A stretch of 64,000 nt of DNA. It comes from Gemmatimonadota bacterium. GTDB lineage: Bacteria; Gemmatimonadota; Gemmatimonadetes; Gemmatimonadales; Gemmatimonadaceae. The stretch is taken from positions 62,001 to 126,000 of the forward strand of contig JADKAQ010000004.1 in assembly GCA_016719105.1 (NCBI GenBank). Reading direction: 5' to 3'. Positions 1 through 7,759 of the stretch are shown here, in pieces. Within the stretch, counting starts at the first letter, position 1, and each line of letters opens with the position of its first letter. Under the pieces are notes generated by a model. That model ran no database searches and was not told the DNA's origin. It worked only from the letters and a program-made list of their open reading frames with translations. The position numbers were made by a program, and so were the translations under genes.

Positions 1-184
1 GATTCTCACGACGCGTCCCCAGCTGGCCGGCGGCGTACACGAGGTTCCCGACCTTGATCCCCGGGGTGAGCGTGGGCGAAGCGGAGGTGCCGGCGGGGAT
101 GATGGCCTCGCGCTTCGGGTTCTGCGCGAGCACGGGGGTCGCCGTGAGGGTCAGCAGGGCGGCGAAGAGGAGCGTGCGCGACAT
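1..184 (-). CDS. Secreted RidA/YjgF-family protein, N-terminal part
   Basis: Reading the minus strand from an ATG at 184 gives a signal peptide (hydrophobic LLFAALLTLTATPVLA, cleavage after AQ) and then a mature part that includes PGIKVGNLVYAAGQ, the typical N-terminal strand and AGQ turn of RidA/YjgF proteins. RidA proteins hydrolyse reactive enamine/imine products of amino-acid metabolism. An exported form would act in the periplasm. The gene runs off the window edge, so only 61 codons are seen and the catalytic arginine region is outside. It is divergent from the exported FAD oxidoreductase at 353, whose imine products would be plausible substrates (inference). Family call is fairly firm; substrate is unknown. 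Confidence 0.75.
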   Translation of the reverse strand, partial: MSRTLLFAALLTLTATPVLAQNPKREAIIPAGTSASPTLTPGIKVGNLVYAAGQLGTRREN

Positions 185-352
185 CGGGGATCCTCGTGAC
201 AGGGAGACGGTGGGACGGCGTGCGCTGAGCGATCGCTGCAGATGAGCTGCAATATGTCCAGCGGTCTGCGCCTCAACGTGTGCGGGGATCTGGCGACTGG
301 CAATGCCCCGAGGCATCGTGCATTTTCGCCCCTTCTTCGACCGTCACGAGCC

Positions 353-1825
353 ATGTCCGACGAACCGACCCCGAACGTCCCGCTGGTCGCCCCTCTCATA
401 GCCCCCGATGCGGTCGTCGATCCGATGGATCGCCGCGACTTCCTGCGCGTGGCTGGCGTGGGGGCGGGGGCGATGCTCGTGACCGGGTGCGCCACGGGGA
501 GCGGGGGGCCGGCGCTCGTCCCGGCGCGTGGTATCTCCCCGGCGCGGGCGACGCGTGGGAGCGGCCACATCGTGGTCGTCGGCGGCGGCGCGTGGGGGGG
601 ATGGACCTCGCTCTACCTTCGCCGGCGTGGCGCACGCGTGACGATGATCGACGCGTATGGCCCCGGGAACTCGCGCGCATCGAGCGGCGACGAGACACGC
701 GGCATTCGCTCGTCGTACGGCGATCGTGCGACGGCTGGCGAGCTGTGGACGTCCTGGGCGCGCACCGCGATCGGGCGCTGGAAGGCCTTCGACGACGAGT
801 ATGCGAAGGAGTTCAAGACCAAGTTCTTCCACCAGACCGGCGACGTCATCTGTCGCGCGCAGGACGAGCCGTTCGTCAAGCGGACGCGTGAACTCTGGAC
901 GGCGCAGGGCGTCGCGCACGAGGTGATCGATGGCGCCGAGGTGATGAAGCGCTGGCCGGTGATCAACGCGCGCGACATCACGATCGCCATCACCGAGCCC
1001 GACGCCGGCGTCGCGCGGGCACGCGCCGCCACGCAGGCGGTCGCCGCCATCGCGCAGCGCGAAGGGGTGCAGCTCATCATCTCGCGGGCCCGCCCAGGAG
1101 CGATCGTCAGCGGCAAGATGGACGGCGTCGTGCTCGAAGACGGGACGGTGGTCCGCGGGGACCAATACGTCTTCTGCTGCGGTCCGTGGCTGCGGAAGGT
1201 CTTCCCGCAGCATCTCGACAACCGGATGCGCGTCCCGATGGGCTACGTCTGCTACTTCAGCGTCCCCGAGGGCGATCGGCGCTTCACCTTCCCCAACCTT
1301 CCCAGCTACAACTTCCCCGGGGTCACGGGGTGGCCGGCGCTCCCGGTTGACCTGCGCGGCTTTCGCGTGCGCGGGGCCATCGCACCGCCTAACGCCGCTC
1401 CCCCGACCGAGGCGGAGCGCAAGGCGGCACAGGAACGCGCCGCCGCCCAGGCGGCACTCGACCTGTCGCAGAACGACCCGGACATCAGCAACCGCTGGAT
1501 GAACCAGGATCGCATCGATGGCTCGCGCCGTTTCGTGCAGGCCCGCTTTCCACTGCTGGCCGACATGCCGCTCAACGAGACGCGCGCCTGTCACTACGAG
1601 TCGAGCATCAACCGCGACTTCATCATCGACCACCTCCCCGACGCGAGCAACGCCTGGGTCGCCGGCGTGGGGCAGGCCGAGGGGTTCAAGTTCGGCCCGG
1701 TGGTGGGAGAGTACGTGGCGCAGCGCGTCCTGGGGTTTGCGGGCGATCCCGCGCTGGTCGAGGCCTTCAAGTTCCCCACCAAGGAGTACGAGAAGCCCAC
1801 CGACCCGTGGAACGACGAGGAGTAG
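353..1825 (+). CDS. Tat-exported FAD-dependent oxidoreductase (sarcosine/glycine-oxidase-like)
   Basis: A 490-residue flavoprotein. The N-terminus carries a twin-arginine motif RRDFLR (residues 27-32), a hydrophobic stretch and a lipobox VTGC (Cys46), so it is probably a Tat-exported lipoprotein. The Rossmann motif HIVVVGGGAWGG starts near residue 72 and binds FAD. Residues near the C-terminus (VAGVGQAEGFKFGPVVGEYVA) match the closing FAD-binding region of DAO/monomeric sarcosine oxidase family proteins, which oxidise secondary or primary amino groups to imines. I chose the ATG at 353 rather than an in-frame ATG at 242, because 353 puts the Tat signal close to the N-terminus; 425 is a further option. 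Substrate cannot be told from sequence. Confidence 0.82.
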   Translation: MSDEPTPNVPLVAPLIAPDAVVDPMDRRDFLRVAGVGAGAMLVTGCATGSGGPALVPARGISPARATRGSGHIVVVGGGAWGGWTSLYLRRRGARVTMIDAYGPGNSRASSGDETRGIRSSYGDRATAGELWTSWARTAIGRWKAFDDEYAKEFKTKFFHQTGDVICRAQDEPFVKRTRELWTAQGVAHEVIDGAEVMKRWPVINARDITIAITEPDAGVARARAATQAVAAIAQREGVQLIISRARPGAIVSGKMDGVVLEDGTVVRGDQYVFCCGPWLRKVFPQHLDNRMRVPMGYVCYFSVPEGDRRFTFPNLPSYNFPGVTGWPALPVDLRGFRVRGAIAPPNAAPPTEAERKAAQERAAAQAALDLSQNDPDISNRWMNQDRIDGSRRFVQARFPLLADMPLNETRACHYESSINRDFIIDHLPDASNAWVAGVGQAEGFKFGPVVGEYVAQRVLGFAGDPALVEAFKFPTKEYEKPTDPWNDEE

Positions 1826-1892
1826 CAGCCGTCGCGCCGCGGGCCGCGGTCGCGACAGGCGCGCGGGCCGGCACGCGCACCATATTCCGGGC

Positions 1893-2804
1893 ATGACCAT
1901 TCCCCCGCTCGGCGACGGCACGCCCGGTGGTGCACCGCACGCGCACGACGCGCGCGACCGAGGCACCCCACGCGACGCGATGCTCACCGATGTCTACGGC
2001 CTCTCGCATACGGGGCTCGTCCCGACCGAGAACCAGGATCACTTCGTCGTCGCGCGCATGCGCAAGATCGTCGAGGTCACGAGCACCAACCTCGACACCG
2101 CGCGGCTCGCCGAGCGGATGCACGGCGGCGAGGCATGGCTCATGGCGGTCGCCGACGGCGTGGGCGGGCGTGCGGGCGGGGCCGAGGCGAGCAGTCGTGC
2201 GGTAGAGACGACGCTCGAGTACCTCGGGCAGGCCACCGGGTGCTACCACCGCTTCGACGTCGATGAGGAGGCGAAGTTCATCGAGAAGATGGAGGCGGCG
2301 GTGCAGGCTGCGCACGCGGCGCTGCGCGGCGAGCATGGCGACACGCAGTGGTCGCCCGCCACGACACTCACGATGGTGATGCTCGTGGCTCCGCGCGCGT
2401 ACATCGTGCACGTGGGCGACACGCGCGCCTACTACCTGCGCGGCGAGCGCCTCTTGCAGCTGACGCGCGACCAGACCTTCGGCCAGTACCTGCTCGACTC
2501 CGGCGCGATGACCGACGCGCAGGTGGCCGACTCGCCGATGGGGCGCACGCTGGCCAGCGCGGTGGGAAGCTCCGAGGTACACCCCGCGGTCGGCCTGATC
2601 GACCTCGAGGCGGGCGACACGCTCCTCCTCTGCAGCGACGGGCTCACCAAGCACGTCGCCAACGATCAGGTGCAACGCCTGCTGCGCGAGGCTACCGGTG
2701 CGCGCGCGGCCTGTGAGGCGCTGGTCGCGGCGGCGCTCGCCGGCGGCGGCAGCGACAACATCAGCGTGGTGGTCGCCCGCTTCGGGGCACCCGCGGATGC
2801 CTGA
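1893..2804 (+). CDS. PP2C-type serine/threonine protein phosphatase
   Basis: A 303-residue cytoplasmic PPM phosphatase. It has the family metal-binding motifs in order: ENQD (Asp49), VADGVGG (Asp88-Gly89), HVGDTRAYY in the middle, CSDGLTKHV, and the C-terminal GSDNISVVV. These aspartates bind two Mn2+/Mg2+ ions that activate water to remove phosphate from Ser/Thr. No extra sensor domain is present. The ATG at 1893 is preceded at about -10 by CATATT, so the message may be nearly leaderless. A second in-frame ATG at 1980 would also keep all motifs. It lies 67 bp after the oxidoreductase with no obvious functional link; the partner kinase is not in this window. Confidence 0.9.
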   Translation: MTIPPLGDGTPGGAPHAHDARDRGTPRDAMLTDVYGLSHTGLVPTENQDHFVVARMRKIVEVTSTNLDTARLAERMHGGEAWLMAVADGVGGRAGGAEASSRAVETTLEYLGQATGCYHRFDVDEEAKFIEKMEAAVQAAHAALRGEHGDTQWSPATTLTMVMLVAPRAYIVHVGDTRAYYLRGERLLQLTRDQTFGQYLLDSGAMTDAQVADSPMGRTLASAVGSSEVHPAVGLIDLEAGDTLLLCSDGLTKHVANDQVQRLLREATGARAACEALVAAALAGGGSDNISVVVARFGAPADA

Positions 2805-2822
2805 CGCGGCCCTCGCCTCGGC

Positions 2823-3821
2823 CTAACCCGCCATCCACTGCAGGGCGGAGGCGAGGTCGACGTTGCTCCCGCTCAGCGTCACCGCCACCGTGCGACCGTT
2901 GAGCGGGAAGCGCCCGGTCAGCACGGAGGCGAGCGCGACCGACCCCCCGGGCTCGGCCACGAGTCCCAGGTCGCGGAACGCGGTGCGCATCGCCTCGATC
3001 ACTTCGTCGTCGGTGACCGCCACTGCGCCGCTGAGGTTCCGCCGGTTCACCTCGAAGGTGAGCTCCCCTGGCATCGGGGCCAGGACGCTGTCGCAGATGG
3101 AGGTGAGTCCGGGCTCGTTGGCCACGCGATGTCCGGCGGCGAGCGAACGCGCCGTATCGTCGAATCCCGCGGGTTCGGCGGCCAGCACCTCGGCGTTAGG
3201 CAGCAGCGCGCGGATCACCAGCGCCGTCCCCGCCGCCAGCCCTCCCCCCGAGCAACAGGCGATCATGGCGTCGAGCGGTGCCCCCATCGCCGCCGCCTGC
3301 TGCACTGTCTCGAGCGCCACCGTCCCGGCGCCCGCCATCACCCAGCGATCCTCGAACGGGGGGACCATGACCAACCCGCGCTCCTGCATGAGCCGCTTGG
3401 CGATCGCCACGCGATCCTCGCGCTGCCGGTCGTAGAAGAGCACCTCGGCGCCAAAGGCGCGCGTCTTCTCGGCCTTGGTGAGCGGGACGTCGGCCGGCAT
3501 CACCACCACCGCCGACGTCCCGAGGCGCCGCGCACAGGCGGCGACCGCCTGCCCGTGATTGCCTGACGAGTAGGCCACCACCCCTCGCGACAGCTCGTCG
3601 GCGGTGAGGCGGCGCATCCGGTTCCAGGCGCCGCGCATCTTGAACGACCCGGTGCGCTGCAGTCCCTCGGCCTTGACCAGCAGCCGACCACCGACACGTG
3701 CGTTGATTACCGCCGACTCGAGCAGCGGGGTGACGATGCACGCTTCGCCCACGTGGCGGGCGGCATCCTCGATGTCGGCGAAGGTCGGAAGGTCGAACGA
3801 CGGCGTGGCGGTGGCGGTCAT
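2823..3821 (-). CDS. PLP-dependent threonine/serine dehydratase
   Basis: A 332-residue fold-type II PLP enzyme. The Schiff-base lysine is Lys61 in GSFKMRGA. SSGNHGQ (about residue 90) binds the substrate carboxylate, and the glycine-rich CSGGGLAAG loop (about residue 190) holds the cofactor phosphate. It has no C-terminal ACT regulatory domain, so it resembles the short catabolic threonine dehydratase or serine racemase type rather than biosynthetic IlvA. The reaction is deamination of threonine to 2-oxobutanoate, or serine to pyruvate, through an enamine/imine intermediate. The gene converges on the PP2C gene with only 18 bp between their stops. Substrate choice between Thr and Ser, and possible racemase activity, cannot be resolved here. 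Confidence 0.87.
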   Translation of the reverse strand: MTATATPSFDLPTFADIEDAARHVGEACIVTPLLESAVINARVGGRLLVKAEGLQRTGSFKMRGAWNRMRRLTADELSRGVVAYSSGNHGQAVAACARRLGTSAVVVMPADVPLTKAEKTRAFGAEVLFYDRQREDRVAIAKRLMQERGLVMVPPFEDRWVMAGAGTVALETVQQAAAMGAPLDAMIACCSGGGLAAGTALVIRALLPNAEVLAAEPAGFDDTARSLAAGHRVANEPGLTSICDSVLAPMPGELTFEVNRRNLSGAVAVTDDEVIEAMRTAFRDLGLVAEPGGSVALASVLTGRFPLNGRTVAVTLSGSNVDLASALQWMAG

Positions 3822-3857
3822 GGCGGCGACGTGAAGGGGAGACGGCTCCCCGGCAAT

Positions 3858-5648
3858 CTACCGCCCTCCACGCACCGTGAGCACCCGCTCTCCGCGCACC
3901 GGCACCGTCCCTTCGGCGGTGATCTCCAGCTGCATGAGGTAGCGTCCCGGCTTGAGCGTGGCGAGGTCGACCACGACTGCTCGCGGTGTGTAGCCGCGCC
4001 CGCGCGCCGAGACGTCGCTCAGGCCGACGGTCACCGGCTGGGCTTCACGCACCAGGCGCAACGAGGTGAGCCCGCGCCGCAGCCATCCCCCTTCGTCCTT
4101 GTCCTCGGGGGCGACCGTGATCGACACCTGGATCCCTTCGCCGCTCGGGTTCGTGTTGTAGGTCTCCCAGTAGATCCCCACCTTGCTCCCCTCCCGCACC
4201 ACCTGCGACGAGCTCACGTGCGGCAGGATGTCGTCGAGCGTGCGTGGCATCCCGTCGTACGGATCGAAGAGGAGCAGGTCGGAGATGCTGACGCGCGACC
4301 CCGGGTTCTCGGTGGCGCGCATCCCGTAGCGCGCCCGCGCCAGGGTGCGCTGCTTGCGCGCCGAGACCTCGGCGCTCATGAGCATCGGGCCCCACGAGGT
4401 GGAGGCAGTGATCGTCCCGCGCACGCCGGGGGTCGCGAGCCTAACGATCGAGGCGTCAGCCTCCTCGCCCTTGGTGAGGACAAGCGCCGCCGCGAGCTCA
4501 CCGGGACGCGTGGCCGCCCCCGCCAGCGCCGGCGTCGTCGTGACGTCGTAGGCCACGACGACGAGCGCCGAATCGCCACGGCGAAAGATGCCCGACTGGT
4601 GCGTGAGCGGGAGGAGGGCGCGCGCGACGTCGGGCGCATAACGAGCCCGGACGCCGGGGAGTCCCTTGCCGCGCCACCCCACCGAGTCGCTGAGGGCGGG
4701 GTTGCGCACCGTGGCGGCGACGGGGAGCATCGGCGGGGCAGGGGCAGGCTCGTGCCCCGTGATCACCTTCTGCTGTCCCTGCCCGTACGCGTAGACCATG
4801 TGCTGCGACCAGGCCCGCGGCCACCCGTAGCGCAGCAGGAGCTCGCGTTCGTCCACGTCGAACCCCATCGCGTAGACCGACGGGGCATCCTCGACGAAGG
4901 CCGTGTACAGGCGTCGCGAGAGGAACTCCGAGCGGGCATCACTCCCCGCCAGCGACAACATCGGGCGGGCGAGCCACCAGACGCGTTCCTCGATCGCGGC
5001 GCGTCTCGCGCAGTTCGACTCGCGGTACTCACGCAGCATCGCGTCGTCGAGCAGGAGCTTGAGGTCGCGCCAGTCGCAGCGCTGCTTCTCGTCCATGGCG
5101 GCCAGGGCGCGGTCCCAGGCGCTGTCGCTGGCCGCGAAGCGCCCCGCCACGTGCAACGCGAAACCCTGCAGGGCGTCGCACCACCAGCCACCCACCCGGC
5201 AGCGGGCCGCCGCCTTCACCGCATCGTCCATGCGCTCCGACTCGGCCAGGTAGCGCACGAGCTGTCCGGAGGTCCAGCGATCGTCGGGAAAGTCGCGCGA
5301 TGCCGAATCGAGCACCGCGACGAGCCGGTCGCGCGCCTCGGCAATCGAGCGCGGCTCGTCCGGCGCCTTGGCCTCGCGTTCGTCGTACCAGTAGCAGAAG
5401 CGCCCGACCTGCTCGTCGCACGCCTTGGGCCCGCTCCGGTTGAAGTCCATGCGCGGGAGGTTGTTCCGCCGGAACGCCTCGAACAGCCCCTGCTTGTCGC
5501 GCAGCTCGCCGATGCGCGGTGCGGCCGCCTCGGGGGTGACCGGGCGAACCTGCATCACCTGCGCCCCAGCGACCGAACCGGTGAGCGGGGCGGCGAGGAC
5601 GAACGGAACGACGACGGCGAGTCGGGCGAGTGGCGCGGAGGGGCGCAT
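3858..5648 (-). CDS. Large secreted protein, distantly GWxTD-like
   Basis: A 596-residue protein with a clear signal peptide (hydrophobic VVVPFVLAAPLTGSVAGA, cleavage before Q). The N-terminal half is alpha-helical with TPR-like spacing and several paired cysteines (CDEQVGRFCYWYD). The middle contains EFLSRRLYTAFVED followed by LLLRYGWPRAW, which resembles the region around the GWxTD motif of a Bacteroidota/Gemmatimonadota family of secreted proteins. The exact GWxTD signature is not present. The C-terminal half looks beta-rich. The ATG at 5648 was chosen because it starts the signal peptide; upstream in-frame sequence lacks signal character. It ends 36 bp before the dehydratase start and could be co-transcribed with it. 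Function unknown. Confidence 0.6.
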   Translation of the reverse strand: MRPSAPLARLAVVVPFVLAAPLTGSVAGAQVMQVRPVTPEAAAPRIGELRDKQGLFEAFRRNNLPRMDFNRSGPKACDEQVGRFCYWYDEREAKAPDEPRSIAEARDRLVAVLDSASRDFPDDRWTSGQLVRYLAESERMDDAVKAAARCRVGGWWCDALQGFALHVAGRFAASDSAWDRALAAMDEKQRCDWRDLKLLLDDAMLREYRESNCARRAAIEERVWWLARPMLSLAGSDARSEFLSRRLYTAFVEDAPSVYAMGFDVDERELLLRYGWPRAWSQHMVYAYGQGQQKVITGHEPAPAPPMLPVAATVRNPALSDSVGWRGKGLPGVRARYAPDVARALLPLTHQSGIFRRGDSALVVVAYDVTTTPALAGAATRPGELAAALVLTKGEEADASIVRLATPGVRGTITASTSWGPMLMSAEVSARKQRTLARARYGMRATENPGSRVSISDLLLFDPYDGMPRTLDDILPHVSSSQVVREGSKVGIYWETYNTNPSGEGIQVSITVAPEDKDEGGWLRRGLTSLRLVREAQPVTVGLSDVSARGRGYTPRAVVVDLATLKPGRYLMQLEITAEGTVPVRGERVLTVRGGR

Positions 5649-5826
5649 GAGTCTCGGAGGGGGACGGCGGATCCTGCTACCTGTACGTCTGGCGCACCGA
5701 AAAGGGTCCGCCCGGGAGAACAATCACGTGCCGCGCGCGCCATCGGCAACATGGCCCGGCTGGGCACCCTGTCGCCTGCTGCGTGTTGAGGTCAGAATAC
5801 ACCCCCTACCCCAAGCCCACGCCGTC

Positions 5827-7563
5827 ATGCGTTGCCTGCTCGCCGCTGCCCTCATCCTCGCGCCGCTTTCCATCGCGGCCCAGGAGGCCGACCTCGTCCT
5901 CACGGGCGGTCGTTTCTGGACCGGGGATGCGGCGCGGCCGTATGCCGAGGCGGTGGCGATTCGTGATGGCAAGCTGCTGAAGGTGGGGAGCGCCGCCGAC
6001 GTCGCCCCGCACCGCACGGCGACGACGCGCGTCATCGCCCTCGGGGGACGCTTCGTCACGCCCGGCTTCATCGACAATCACACGCACTTCAACCAGGCCG
6101 GGGCCCTGCTGTTGGGGGTGAACCTGCTCGATGTCGCCGAACCGGCGGCCTTCGCCGCGCGGGTCAAGGCAGCGCGCGAGCGGCTGCCGCAGGGGGCGTG
6201 GATCACGGGGGGCGATTGGGGGGCCTACGAGGACTGGAACGCCGGCAGTGCCGGCACCCAGCAGCAGACACGCGCCACGCGCTTCTCCCCTGACCGCAGC
6301 ATCGTCGATTCGGTGACGGCAGCTACGCCGGTCCTTCTGCAGCGCTGGGACCGCTCGGCCTACCTTGCCAATGCAGCGGCGCTTGCCGCGGCGCGGCTCG
6401 ACTGCGCACAGCCGGTGGAAGGGCTCGAGTGCGCAGGGGGGCGGGCGACGGGGCGCGTGAGCGGCACCGCGCTGCAGCGTGTGCGCGCCGCGATCCCGCC
6501 CAAGAGCTTCGAACAGCGCTTGCGCGAGGCGCGCGCCGCCATCGCGCATCTCAACGAGCTGGGGGTCACGGGGATCAACGACATCACCCCGCCCGAACAG
6601 CTCCCGGTCTACCACGCCCTCAAGCAGCGCGGCGAGCTCACGGTGCGTGTGTACGCGCGCCCCACGCTCGACAAGTGGGACGACCTCACGGCGGTGGGGA
6701 TCCCGCACGGTTTCGGCGACGACTGGCTGCGCATCGGTGGACTCAAGGGCTTCGTCGACGGGATCCAGGGCAACTCGACGGCGCGATTCTATGAACCGCA
6801 GCTGCACTCGGGAAAGCGCGGCGAGTGGCGCGACTCGACCAACACCGCGGCGACGAGCGGCCCCGGGTCGGGGATGGAGCCGGCGGGCAACATGCTGAAG
6901 AACCTGGCCGGCGCCGACCGTGCGGGGCTCTGGCCGCAGGTGCACGCCATCGGCGACGAGGCGATCGACACGCTGCTCACGCTGTATGAAAAGGTGATGA
7001 CCGAGAACCCGGCGCGCGACCGCCGCTACCGCATCATCCACTCGCAGGTGTTGCGCAACGCCGAGGTGGCGAAACGCTACGCGAAGTTGGGGATCATCGC
7101 CGAGGTACAGCCGTACCACGCCATCGACGACATGCGATGGATGGAGGAGCGCATCGGGGCGCGCGCGCAGTGGGCGTACGCCTTCAAGACGCTGCGCGAC
7201 GCGGGGGTGATGCTGACCTTCGGCTCGGACTGGCCGGGGACGAACGCCTCGTGGTATACCGCCGACCCGATGAAGATCCTGTATGCGGCGGTGACCCGAA
7301 AGACGCTCGACGGCAAGCCTGAAGGCGGGTGGCGCCCCGAACAGAAGCTCGATCTCGAGACGTCGCTCACGTCGTACACGGCGAACAACGCCTACGCGAT
7401 GGGCGAGGAAGCGTCGCGCGGCAAGCTGATGCCGGGAATGCTCGCCGACCTCGTGGTGCTGGACCAGGACCTCTTCGCCATTCCGCCCGACCGGATCAAG
7501 GACGTGAAGGTGGTGATCACGATCGTCGGGGGGCGGGTGGTCTTCGAGCGCTCGCGGATGTAG
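5827..7563 (+). CDS. Exported amidohydrolase, YtcJ-like
   Basis: A 578-residue metal-dependent hydrolase with a signal peptide ending IAAQE. DLVLTGGRFWTGD begins the small beta domain, GFIDNHTHFN (His85, His87) supplies the first metal ligands, and further histidines follow in VHAIGDEAI and RIIHSQV. The late acidic site is FGSDWPG. This order is that of the amidohydrolase_3 (YtcJ) group, which hydrolyses C-N bonds in various small molecules. It is divergent from the secreted protein gene at 5648. A paralogue with the same architecture, but anchored as a lipoprotein, is at 54769. Signal peptide implies a periplasmic or secreted location. Substrate unknown. Confidence 0.85.
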   Translation: MRCLLAAALILAPLSIAAQEADLVLTGGRFWTGDAARPYAEAVAIRDGKLLKVGSAADVAPHRTATTRVIALGGRFVTPGFIDNHTHFNQAGALLLGVNLLDVAEPAAFAARVKAARERLPQGAWITGGDWGAYEDWNAGSAGTQQQTRATRFSPDRSIVDSVTAATPVLLQRWDRSAYLANAAALAAARLDCAQPVEGLECAGGRATGRVSGTALQRVRAAIPPKSFEQRLREARAAIAHLNELGVTGINDITPPEQLPVYHALKQRGELTVRVYARPTLDKWDDLTAVGIPHGFGDDWLRIGGLKGFVDGIQGNSTARFYEPQLHSGKRGEWRDSTNTAATSGPGSGMEPAGNMLKNLAGADRAGLWPQVHAIGDEAIDTLLTLYEKVMTENPARDRRYRIIHSQVLRNAEVAKRYAKLGIIAEVQPYHAIDDMRWMEERIGARAQWAYAFKTLRDAGVMLTFGSDWPGTNASWYTADPMKILYAAVTRKTLDGKPEGGWRPEQKLDLETSLTSYTANNAYAMGEEASRGKLMPGMLADLVVLDQDLFAIPPDRIKDVKVVITIVGGRVVFERSRM

Positions 7564-7604
7564 AAACCAGTGCAGTGTCCTTCGCCTTCAACATCAAGAG
7601 CATG

Positions 7605-7703
7605 ACACGGGGGTTCACGGAGGGAACACGGGGGTTCACGGAGGGCTCCGCGTACGATTGATCTCCTCCGTGAACCCCCGTGCTACCCCGTGAACCTCCG
7701 TGT
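7605..7703. repeat. Direct plus inverted repeat forming a large hairpin
   Basis: Two direct copies of a 20-base element (7605-7624 and 7626-7645, 21-bp period, core GGGGGTTCACGGAGGG) are followed by two inverted copies (7665-7682, exact; 7685-7703, slightly diverged). The second direct copy and the first inverted copy can form a stem of about 17 bp with a loop of about 20. It lies between a stop codon at 7563 and a start at 7760 and may serve as a terminator or as a REP-like element. There is no T tract after it. Confidence 0.75.
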
Positions 7704-7759
7704 CCAGCTCTTGAGCACTTCGCACGAGATCACAAACAGTCCCCTCACCCCCCACACCC

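Noticed and set aside
242..352. An earlier start for the FAD oxidoreductase at ATG 242.
   Set aside because: It would bury the twin-arginine signal 60 residues inside the protein; 353 gives a normal Tat signal.
344..1987. A long minus-strand open frame (over 500 codons) opposite the FAD oxidoreductase.
   Set aside because: GC-rich third positions keep antisense frames open; its residues are Arg/Ala/His-rich with no domain, while the plus strand has a clear FAD protein.
3753..5789. A plus-strand open frame of more than 600 codons across the dehydratase and secreted protein genes.
   Set aside because: It covers two well-supported minus-strand genes and shows only shadow composition.
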